DNA of 64,000 nt. Origin: Betaproteobacteria bacterium (GTDB taxonomy: Bacteria; Pseudomonadota; Gammaproteobacteria; Burkholderiales; Casimicrobiaceae). The notes below the pieces were generated by a model. The model saw only the letters and a program-made list of their open reading frames with translations. It was not told where the DNA came from and did no database searches. Location of the stretch: NCBI GenBank assembly GCA_016716425.1, contig JADJWJ010000002.1, positions 62,001-126,000 on the forward strand, given 5' to 3'. Positions 34,370-41,496 of the stretch are shown in pieces (the first letter of the stretch is position 1; every line of letters starts with the position of its first letter). The position numbers and the translations under genes are program-made.

Positions 34370-35551
34370 TCAGATCGCGCAGTCGGCGCGCAGTGCCGCG
34401 ATGCGCTCCGGCGTGTAGCCGAGCTCGGCCAGGATCGCGTCCGTGTGCTGGCCGACGGCCGGCACGGCGTCGCAGCGGGGTTCGCCTTCTTCCCATGATC
34501 CGGGCGGAAGCAGTGCCGGAATCCGGCCGGCCGGCGTGGCGACATCGCGCCAGCGCCCGCGCGCCGCGAGTTGCGGGTGTCCCCACACGTCGTGCATGTC
34601 GTTGACGCGGGCGTTGGCGATTCCCGCCGTGTCGAGCCGGGCGACCACTTCCGCGCCCGACAGCGGCGCGAACGCCGCCACGATCAGCTCGCGCAGCGCA
34701 TCGCGGTTCGCGCTGCGCTGCGCGACCGTCGCGAACCGCTCGTCGCCGGCCAGCGCGGGCTGCCGCAGCACGTCGGCGCAGAACGCCGCCCACTCGCGCT
34801 CGTTCTGGAGCCCGAGCATGACGACGGTGCCGTCGCCGGCGGGGAACGGGCCGTACGGATAGATCGCGGCGTGCGCGGCGCCGCTGCGCGGCGGCGGCGG
34901 TGCGCCGGCGAATGCGTAGTAGAGCGGGAAGCCCATCCACTCGACCAGCGATTCCAGCATCGAGACGTCGATGTGCTGGCCGCGGCCCGTCTGCTGCCGA
35001 TGCAGCAGTGCCGCGAGGATGTTCGAGTATGCGTACATGCCGGCCGCGATGTCGGCGACGGGCACCCCGGCCTTCGCCGGCGCCTGCCCGGTGCCCGTGA
35101 CCGAGACGAAGCCGGCCTCGCTCTGGATCAGCAGGTCGTACGCCTTGCGGTCGCGGTGCGGGCCGTCGCCGCCGTAGCCGGAGATGTCGCACACGATGAG
35201 CGAGGGCTTCTCTCGCGCCAGCGCGTCCCAGCCGAGGCCGATCCGCGCCGCGGCGCCGGGCGCCAGGTTCTGCACGACGACGTCGGCGCTCTCGCGGACG
35301 AGCCGATGCAGGATCGCCTGCGCTTCGGGGTGCTTGACGTCGAGCGTCAGGCTCTCCTTCGACCGGTTGGTCCACACGAAGTGCGAAGCGAGGCCGCGAA
35401 CGCGTGCGTCGTAGCTCCGCGCGAAGTCGCCGACACCGGGACGCTCGACCTTGATGACCCGCGCACCGAGGTCGGCGAGCTGGCGCGTGGCGAACGGCGC
35501 GGCGATCGCGTGCTCCAGCGCAACGACGGTGATGCCGGCGAGCGGGCGCAT
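34370..35551 (-). CDS. family III (CaiB/BaiF) CoA-transferase
   Basis: A 393-residue class III CoA-transferase, which moves CoA between carboxylic acids through an Asp-bound anhydride. The start motif PLAGITVVALEHAIAAPF is typical. The catalytic Asp is in VADIAAGMYAYSNI, and QHIDVSMLES follows. It lies 12 bp downstream of a hotdog dehydratase gene, so the two are likely an operon acting on the same acyl-CoA. Mesaconyl- or methylfumaryl-CoA pathways pair such enzymes, but the acid used cannot be told here. Confidence 0.9.
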   Translation of the reverse strand: MRPLAGITVVALEHAIAAPFATRQLADLGARVIKVERPGVGDFARSYDARVRGLASHFVWTNRSKESLTLDVKHPEAQAILHRLVRESADVVVQNLAPGAAARIGLGWDALAREKPSLIVCDISGYGGDGPHRDRKAYDLLIQSEAGFVSVTGTGQAPAKAGVPVADIAAGMYAYSNILAALLHRQQTGRGQHIDVSMLESLVEWMGFPLYYAFAGAPPPPRSGAAHAAIYPYGPFPAGDGTVVMLGLQNEREWAAFCADVLRQPALAGDERFATVAQRSANRDALRELIVAAFAPLSGAEVVARLDTAGIANARVNDMHDVWGHPQLAARGRWRDVATPAGRIPALLPPGSWEEGEPRCDAVPAVGQHTDAILAELGYTPERIAALRADCAI

Positions 35552-35563
35552 CGCGTGGACCCT

Positions 35564-36409
35564 TCAGCGGACGACCGCCGTCGCTTCCATCGCCGTGCAG
35601 CCCGCGTGGTCGCGGATCCACAGCCGGTACGACGTGCCGCCGGGCTGCGGCTGCCCGCACGCGAAGAACGGGTGGAGGTCGAACACCGGCCTGATCGCGC
35701 GGAACTCGTAGCGCGCCACGAAGACTCCGGGAAGCGCATCGCGCATGAGGTCGAGCAGAAGCGTCGCCAGCAGCGGCCCATGCACGACCAGCCCCGGGTA
35801 GCCCTCGACCTCCGTGACGTAGCGGCGGTCGTAGTGGATCCGGTGCCCGTTGAACGTGAGTGCCGAGTAGCGGAACAGCAGCACGTCGTCGGGCACCCAG
35901 CGGCGCTCCCAGGCGCTCGCCGGCGGCGCGGGTCGCGGTGATGGCGCGAGATCGCCGGGCTTCGCCGCCTCGCGGTAGACGATGTCGTGGAACTCGGTGA
36001 GCGCGACGGCGGCCTCGCCGTCGCGCCGGATCTCGTGCCGGACGCGGACGAAGACCAGCGCCCCGGTGCGCCCGCTCTTTTCGGAGACGCCGTCGATCGT
36101 CGACGTGCGCGTGACCGCGTCGCCGATCGCGAGCGGCGCGTGGAACTCGAACTGGCTGCCTGCCCACATCCGGCGCGGCAACGGCACCGGCGGCAGGAAC
36201 CCGCCACGCTTCGCGTGACCGTCCGGCCCGATTTCGGACTGCCGGGGCAGCGGCAGGAAGTACAGCCAGTGCCACAGCGGCGGCAGCGCCGTTCCCGGGG
36301 CGGGCCGCTCCGGGGAGCGGTCGAGGGTGGCGGCAAGCGCGGCCCAGGGTGTCGGCGTCAGCACGTCGGACACCACTTCCGTCCTGCCGATCCATTGGCC
36401 GAGGTTCAT
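35564..36409 (-). CDS. MaoC/HTD2-type acyl-CoA (de)hydratase, double hotdog
   Basis: A 281-residue protein. The N-terminal FAS1-like dehydratase domain (about 1-150; PRRMWAGSQFEFHAPLAIGD) is followed by a C-terminal MaoC-like half (LTFNGHRIHYDRRYVTEVEGYPGLVVHGPLLA), with Asp/His residues of the hydratase site in that segment. This architecture is shared by HTD2 and 3-methylfumaryl-CoA/mesaconyl-C4-CoA hydratases. It directly precedes a family III CoA-transferase, and the same pairing is known in mesaconate and hydroxypropionate-cycle pathways. Assignment to a given pathway is inference. Confidence 0.82.
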   Translation of the reverse strand: MNLGQWIGRTEVVSDVLTPTPWAALAATLDRSPERPAPGTALPPLWHWLYFLPLPRQSEIGPDGHAKRGGFLPPVPLPRRMWAGSQFEFHAPLAIGDAVTRTSTIDGVSEKSGRTGALVFVRVRHEIRRDGEAAVALTEFHDIVYREAAKPGDLAPSPRPAPPASAWERRWVPDDVLLFRYSALTFNGHRIHYDRRYVTEVEGYPGLVVHGPLLATLLLDLMRDALPGVFVARYEFRAIRPVFDLHPFFACGQPQPGGTSYRLWIRDHAGCTAMEATAVVR

Positions 36410-36510
36410 GCACAGCGCTCCCGCGAGCAGGTGCCCGCCGCCGCGATCTTACCTGCCGGACCCACGCGGGTGGCGGCGCTGGCGCGTCCGCCGCGCGCGG
36501 CGCGGTGCTG

Positions 36511-36813
36511 TCAGGCCGCCCCGTTCCGATCGTCCCCGGTTCCGCCGGCGAGGACCTGCCGCGCCGCGCGCTGCAGCGCGTGCCACGACGCCTCGTGTGC
36601 GCCGGTGCGCGGCGTCGTGCGGGCGAGCCGGCGGACGACCCGTTCGAGCGCCTCGATCCGCTGCGCCATGCGCTCGGCGTCCGCCTGCAACGAGCGGTGC
36701 TCGCCGGCGTAGACGAACTCCACCTTGCGGTCCTCGCAGATGCCCACGCAGTTCTGCGGCGCGTCGATGCGGCCGCAGCCGATGCACTGCCACGCCTTCA
36801 CGTAGTCGGTCAT
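36511..36813 (-). CDS. small Cys-rich protein coupled to the CtaA-like gene
   Basis: A 100-residue protein starting MTDYVKAWQCIGCGRID, with four Cys in a CxxC-x8-CxxxC layout (Cys10, 13, 22, 26) that could bind Zn or an Fe-S cluster. A predicted helical or coiled-coil stretch follows (about 40-70). Its ATG overlaps the stop of the CtaA-like gene in ATGA, so it is translationally coupled and belongs to the respiratory gene chain. I do not recognise the family. A metal- or heme-related accessory role is a guess from position. An earlier in-frame start would only lengthen it across the upstream gene. Confidence 0.75.
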   Translation of the reverse strand: MTDYVKAWQCIGCGRIDAPQNCVGICEDRKVEFVYAGEHRSLQADAERMAQRIEALERVVRRLARTTPRTGAHEASWHALQRAARQVLAGGTGDDRNGAA

Positions 36814-37826
36814 GTCGCGGGCTCCGCAGCCGGCGTGCGCACGCACTGCGCCGCGCCGGCAGCCAGCGCGGCGACGAAGAGGGCGGCGAGCGCGTTGTGG
36901 ACCAGGGTCAGCGGCAGCGATGGCCGCGCGGCGAGCGCCAGCGCACCCGCCGCGGCCGTCGCCAGCGCCAGCGCCGCGAGCCGCCGCGCGACCGCAGGCT
37001 GCGCGCGGCGCAGCAGAAACGCCAGCCCGATCGCGGCGAGCGCGACGATGGCGCCCGCGGCCCCGTGCAGCGAACACAGTCCCGCCGCCGCTGCAGGCGG
37101 TGCGATGCCCCCGGCGACCACGCGCAACGTCTGGAACGGCGCCACCGCGTCGAGCGACGCCAGCGCGGCCGCCAGCGTCCCGGGCGCCGCGCACCGCGCC
37201 AATCCGAACTGAGCGCCGACGGAGCCGCCGAGCACCGCGGCGGCGACGGCGAGGCCGAGGACGACGAAGAGCGCCGCCAACGCCCGCGCGTCCGCGGCGT
37301 GCCTGCGCGTCCCGTCCGGGTCGCGCTCGCGTGCGAGCGCCACGACGGCGGCGAGCAGCGCCAGGATCGCGTAGCCGCCGAGCAGGTTGCCGAGCGCGAC
37401 CGCGGGCAGCAGGCTGCCGGGAGTGGCGACGCCGAGCACGGCAAGGCCGAGCGCGAGTGCAAGCGCGAGCGCCGCCAGCGAGCCCGCGCGCGTGCGTCGT
37501 GGCGTCTGCGTCCACGCGACGAGCAGCAGTCCGGCGATGGCCACCAGCACGCCGCTGGCGGCGAGGCGATGCGCGAGGCGCGCGGCGCGCACGGGCAGCG
37601 GCGGCGTCGCGACGGCTTCGGCGTCGACGCGGCCGTAGCACGCGGGCCAGTCCGGGCACGCGAGGCCGGCCTGCCAGTGCCGCATGAAGGCACTGGCGAC
37701 GATCACGACGAACATCAGCGCCGCCGCCGCTACGGCGAGCCGCACGAACCACACGCGCACGCGCGTCGCGTCGGCGCCGGGGCGCGGACTCACTGGGCTA
37801 CCTTCGCGCTGCGCGCTCCGGCTCAT
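36810..37826 (-). CDS. ctaA: divergent COX15/CtaA-type heme A synthase
   Basis: A 338-residue membrane protein of the CtaA/COX15 fold, eight helices. The signature HWQAGLACPDWPACYG follows the first helix. Of the four heme-ligating His expected at helix pairs, three are visible (ARLAHRLA, SLHGAAGA, LVHNALAAL). The second, normally in an H-x-LLGG setting, reads GNLLGG. CtaA oxidises heme O to heme A for heme-copper oxidases. It sits in the respiratory chain of genes, 34 bp after a heme-copper subunit I. The altered ligand may mean a changed heme site, so catalytic competence is uncertain. Confidence 0.78.
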   Translation of the reverse strand: MSRSAQREGSPVSPRPGADATRVRVWFVRLAVAAAALMFVVIVASAFMRHWQAGLACPDWPACYGRVDAEAVATPPLPVRAARLAHRLAASGVLVAIAGLLLVAWTQTPRRTRAGSLAALALALALGLAVLGVATPGSLLPAVALGNLLGGYAILALLAAVVALARERDPDGTRRHAADARALAALFVVLGLAVAAAVLGGSVGAQFGLARCAAPGTLAAALASLDAVAPFQTLRVVAGGIAPPAAAAGLCSLHGAAGAIVALAAIGLAFLLRRAQPAVARRLAALALATAAAGALALAARPSLPLTLVHNALAALFVAALAAGAAQCVRTPAAEPAT

Positions 37827-37860
37827 TTGCCACCTCGGCCCTCGGGGCGGTCCGTCGGGC

Positions 37861-39321
37861 TCACGGCGCCGCGTCCGGCGGCCGGTCGCCGCCGCGCGGC
37901 CGGCGCGCGACCGCGACGACGACGACCACGACGAACAGCATGCCGCCGACGATGGCGATCAGTCCGCCCAGGCCCATCAGGCCCATGCCGGCGACCTGCT
38001 CGAACGAACGCTCGGCGACGGCGCCGTCGGCGACCTTGCGCTGCACGCCGTAGCCGCCCGACCACACGAGGCCGACGATGTGCAGCAGTTGCCCGGCGCC
38101 GTAGACCGCGGGCTGCCAGGTCGCGACACGCGGCATCGGCGCCGCGAAACGCAGACGCGGCAGCAGCCAGTACGCGACGCCCATCATCGCGATCGTGACA
38201 CCGACGATGGCGCCGTGATAGTGGGCGGGAATGCGCACGTCGCTGCCGCGGATCGCGAAGCCGATGAGGCCGCCGACGCCGAACAGCACGATCGACGCGA
38301 CCAGCGCCGACGCCAGCGGTCCCGTGCGCGGATCGCGGGCGCGCGCGGCGCGCGCGCGGCGCCACAGCGCCCAGGCGACGGCGACGGCGACGGGCGCGAT
38401 CGCGAGCCCGCCGCCGAAGCGCATCATCCAAGTCTGCAGCCGGTGGTGCTCGACCGACGTCACGCCGTAGGCGAAGTAGACGAGCGGCGTGGCGAAGACG
38501 CAGGCGAGCCCGATGCCGAACAGCAGCGCGACCACGCGCGGCGACAGCGGCACGCGCGCGCCAACGGCGTCGGCGAGCAGCAGCCACGCGACCAGCAGCA
38601 GCAGCGTCCACGCGAACTGCAGCACGTGTCCGCCGCCCCAGAACAGCAGCTCGTAGTACGCCTTGCCGTCGAGTGCGCCGGGCACGGCGGCGTACGACCA
38701 CGCGAACGCGAGCAGCGCGACGGCGGTCGCGACGATCGCGCCGTTCAGGCCGAAGCGCAGCGCGCCCGGGCCGTCGAGGCGCACGCCGACGAGCGGCGAC
38801 GCGAAGAGCCCGCGGCCGACGAGCAGGACGAGCCCGGCGCCGAAGAGGACGAGTCCCGCGAGAAACGGGCGCGACTCGATGACCGGCACGTAGTTGGCCA
38901 TGATCGGCACGCCGCCGAAGAACGGGGCCACCGCGATCGTCGCGGTCCCGGCCGCGCACAGCGCGAGTGCGGCGACCCCGAGCGGGAGCCACCGGCGCGT
39001 GCTGTTGAGGCTCCACAGCACGCCGCCGCAGGCGACGAACCAGACGAGCACGGAGAGGTCGACGTGCGCGACCAGCGCGGCGTGGAAGAAGCCGGCCACC
39101 GGAAACAGCTTTGCGAGCCACGGCGTGCGCGAGAGCACGAGCAGGACGGCGAGCAGGCCCGACGCGGCGAGCGCGGCGATGCCGAGCGCCAGCCAGCCGC
39201 GCGCGAGTTGCATCCGCGCGTCGTGCGGGATGGCGAGCGTGAACCGGCCGAACGCCAGGTCGACGGCGAGGTGCGCCGGAGGTGCCGCGCAAAGGGTGGC
39301 CGGAGGTCGCGGTGCCAGCAT
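37861..39321 (-). CDS. second heme-copper oxidase-type subunit I without the canonical Tyr
   Basis: A 486-residue membrane protein with at least twelve helices and the heme-copper superfamily His set: His86 in VAHVDLSV (low-spin heme), His232 in WGGGHVLQF, His292/His293 in VEHHRLQ (CuB), His367 and His369 in AHYHGAIVG (hemes). The residue four after His232, the usual cross-linked Tyr, is Phe236. A cbb3-type helix VII Tyr is not at the expected spacing, though Tyr285 is one residue away. It is an orphan catalytic subunit: no own CuA or cytochrome c subunit adjoins it. It follows the cytochrome b-FeS gene by 13 bp. NO reductase or atypical O2 reductase are both possible. The ATG at 39213 is an alternative start. 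Confidence 0.82.
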   Translation of the reverse strand: MLAPRPPATLCAAPPAHLAVDLAFGRFTLAIPHDARMQLARGWLALGIAALAASGLLAVLLVLSRTPWLAKLFPVAGFFHAALVAHVDLSVLVWFVACGGVLWSLNSTRRWLPLGVAALALCAAGTATIAVAPFFGGVPIMANYVPVIESRPFLAGLVLFGAGLVLLVGRGLFASPLVGVRLDGPGALRFGLNGAIVATAVALLAFAWSYAAVPGALDGKAYYELLFWGGGHVLQFAWTLLLLVAWLLLADAVGARVPLSPRVVALLFGIGLACVFATPLVYFAYGVTSVEHHRLQTWMMRFGGGLAIAPVAVAVAWALWRRARAARARDPRTGPLASALVASIVLFGVGGLIGFAIRGSDVRIPAHYHGAIVGVTIAMMGVAYWLLPRLRFAAPMPRVATWQPAVYGAGQLLHIVGLVWSGGYGVQRKVADGAVAERSFEQVAGMGLMGLGGLIAIVGGMLFVVVVVVAVARRPRGGDRPPDAAP

Positions 39322-39334
39322 CAGCGCCTGCTCG

Positions 39335-40966
39335 TCACGCGGGGCGGGCGGCCGTGCCGCCGCCGATCCGCTTGGGCGGTACGTGTGGCGTGTCCGCCAG
39401 CGACACCGCGGTCAGCGACGCGCGAAACGCCGTCAGTGCGTCCGCGAGCCCCCGCGTGTCGCGGCGGTCCACCCACGCCGTGCGCACCCGCGTGCGCGCG
39501 ACGGCCGTGCGCAGGTGCGGCTCGCGCGCGGCCGCGATGCGCTCGGTGGTCCAGCGGTCGCCGAGCCGGAACGCGCAGTCGCCGGTGCGGCAGCCGGTGA
39601 CCATCACGCCGTCGGCGCCCGAGCGCAGCGCGAACTCGACGAACGACGGCGGCACCTGCGCGGCACAGAGCACGCCTATCGCCGCGGTGCGCGCGTCCGC
39701 GAGTCGCGCGAGCGTGGACGTGTCGCCTTCCGGCGCGCAGCCGAACACGACGATGCGCGGCCGCGCCGGGTCCGCGGCGATCGCCGCGAAGCGCGCGAGC
39801 GCCGCGTCGAGGGCCGCGCGCAGCGCGTGCACGGTTGCCTGCGGCAGGTCGATGCCGGTCACGAGGTCGCGGACCGAGCGGAAGGGTGTGGACGACGGGC
39901 ATGCGCCGGCGCAGATGCCGCAGCCGGCGCACAGTGCGGGGTCGACGACGGCCTGCCGCGGCAGGGCCTTGCCGTCGGTGCGCTGCGTCATCGTGACGGC
40001 CGCGTAAGGGCAATCGGCAAAGCAGCGCCCGCAGCCGTTGCAGTTGGCGAGGTCGACGACGGCGGCGGGCGGCGGCGCCCGCCGCGCCGGGACCGACCAC
40101 CACGCCAGCGCGGCCAGCCAGGACGTGAGTGCGACCGCCGCGAGCCACAGCATGCCGGGCGAGGCCGTGTCCGCGAATGCATGGACGCCGAGATAGAACC
40201 AGTCGAGCGGCAGCGTGCCGGGCGCCGTAGCCAGGTCGGCAGGCGGTGCGCTCGCGACCGGCCGCACGATCGCCAGCAGCGCCAGCGCGGCGGTCACCCC
40301 CCACGCCAGCGCGCGCGGTGGATGCGTGCGCGGGCGCGCGAGCCGCTGCAGGTGCACCCACATCAGCGCGAGCAGCGCGAGCGGGAAGCCGATGTGCAGG
40401 AACACGAGCAGCGAGAAAAAGCGGTCGCTGACGGCGTCGGCCGCGATGAAGTTGCGCACGAGCGCGCCGCCGAAGAACGGCAGCGCGTCGAGCCACTCCG
40501 CGGTGGCGATCAGGCTGTACTGCGCGAGGCGGTCCCAGACGAGCCAGAAGCCGCCGATCCCCGATGCAAATACGAGCCACAGCAGCGCCACGCCGGTGAG
40601 CCACGAAAAGCGCCGGAAGTGCGCGTAGCGCTCGAATGCCCATTCGCGCGCGAGGTGCGCGAGCACCACGACGACAAACGCGTCGGACGCGTAGCGGTGC
40701 AGGCTGCGCGCGAACGAGCCCAGGGGAAACGCGTTGGAGGAGAGCGCCGCCACCGACGCGTACGCGCCGTCGGCGCGCGAGTCGTAGCCGATGTAGACGT
40801 AGATGCCGGTGACCGCGACGATCCAGAAGAGCAGGAAGCCGAGCGCGCCCAGCTGCCGCCATGGATTGGCCGCCGCGCCGAACGGACGGTCGAACGCGCG
40901 GTCGGCCGCGGCGAATGCCGCCTGTGCGGCGCGGCGGACCGCACCGGTGCGGCGACCGCCGCTCAC
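39335..40966 (-). CDS. cytochrome b - 2x[4Fe-4S] ferredoxin - MvhD-like fusion protein
   Basis: A 543-residue fusion. Residues 1-290 are a cytochrome b/b6-type membrane domain with two HX13H pairs (His90/His104, His191/His205) for two b hemes. Residues 305-358 are a bacterial ferredoxin with two cubane motifs (CNGCGRCFADCP; CAGCGICAGACP). Residues about 403-505 resemble the MvhD/FlpD [2Fe-2S] domain of heterodisulfide-reductase-linked systems (GADGVMVTGCRTGDCAF; Cys410, 434, 459, 464). The start is GTG at 40966, overlapping the previous stop as GTGA. An ATG start exists only far upstream in another gene. It appears to link membrane b hemes to an iron-sulfur relay, and donor and acceptor are unknown. 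Confidence 0.88.
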   Translation of the reverse strand: MSGGRRTGAVRRAAQAAFAAADRAFDRPFGAAANPWRQLGALGFLLFWIVAVTGIYVYIGYDSRADGAYASVAALSSNAFPLGSFARSLHRYASDAFVVVVLAHLAREWAFERYAHFRRFSWLTGVALLWLVFASGIGGFWLVWDRLAQYSLIATAEWLDALPFFGGALVRNFIAADAVSDRFFSLLVFLHIGFPLALLALMWVHLQRLARPRTHPPRALAWGVTAALALLAIVRPVASAPPADLATAPGTLPLDWFYLGVHAFADTASPGMLWLAAVALTSWLAALAWWSVPARRAPPPAAVVDLANCNGCGRCFADCPYAAVTMTQRTDGKALPRQAVVDPALCAGCGICAGACPSSTPFRSVRDLVTGIDLPQATVHALRAALDAALARFAAIAADPARPRIVVFGCAPEGDTSTLARLADARTAAIGVLCAAQVPPSFVEFALRSGADGVMVTGCRTGDCAFRLGDRWTTERIAAAREPHLRTAVARTRVRTAWVDRRDTRGLADALTAFRASLTAVSLADTPHVPPKRIGGGTAARPA

Positions 40967-41481
40967 GTCCGGAAGATCCAGCCGCCGCGGTTCGCATCGA
41001 AGTCGAGGACCAGCACGCGGCCCGCCTGCAGGTCGACCGTGCGGTCCACCACGAAGGTGAACCCACCGGTGGCCGAGTCGCGCATGCGTGCGACGAAGCG
41101 ATGCGACCCGGCGGGAACGGCCACACGGCGATAGATCGACGACGCGCCGTCCCTCGCGAAACCGGACGGCGGCGCGGTGACCGCGAACAGCGGCTCTCCG
41201 TCGACCTCGACCTCGACCGTCACCGGCGCGCGCTCGCGCGGACACAGCGTGGCCGAGCGCATGTTGGGCGCGAGCTTCGCCAACTCCTCCGGCGTGCGCT
41301 CGCGGCACTCCTCCTTGCGTTGCCCGGCGTGCTGGATCGACAGCTTCACCAGCGCCTTCCCTTCCGGCAGGTGCACGTACGGCGGCGACGTCGAAAAGTA
41401 GCCGACGACCGCCATGAACGCCGCGTAGCAGACGGCCTGCAGCCCGTAACTCGTCCACCTGCCTGCCATGTGAGCGCTCAT
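40963..41481 (-). CDS. unknown membrane-anchored protein of the cytochrome b cluster
   Basis: A 172-residue protein with one N-terminal hydrophobic segment (about residues 12-30) and an exported-looking, beta-rich remainder with two Cys (KEECRER, ATLCPRE). I do not recognise the family. It lies between the two cytochrome b fusion genes. It starts 15 bp after the end of the first and overlaps the second by 4 bp (GTGA), so all three are very likely translated together. A structural or assembly role in their complex is plausible but unproven. Confidence 0.75.
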   Translation of the reverse strand: MSAHMAGRWTSYGLQAVCYAAFMAVVGYFSTSPPYVHLPEGKALVKLSIQHAGQRKEECRERTPEELAKLAPNMRSATLCPRERAPVTVEVEVDGEPLFAVTAPPSGFARDGASSIYRRVAVPAGSHRFVARMRDSATGGFTFVVDRTVDLQAGRVLVLDFDANRGGWIFRT

Positions 41482-41496
41482 CGTTCTTCCCTCGCG

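Noticed and set aside
36511..37752. A 413-codon minus-strand frame ending in the small Cys-rich protein
   Set aside because: Upstream of 36813 it is an out-of-frame shadow of the CtaA-like gene; the true start overlaps that gene's stop by ATGA.
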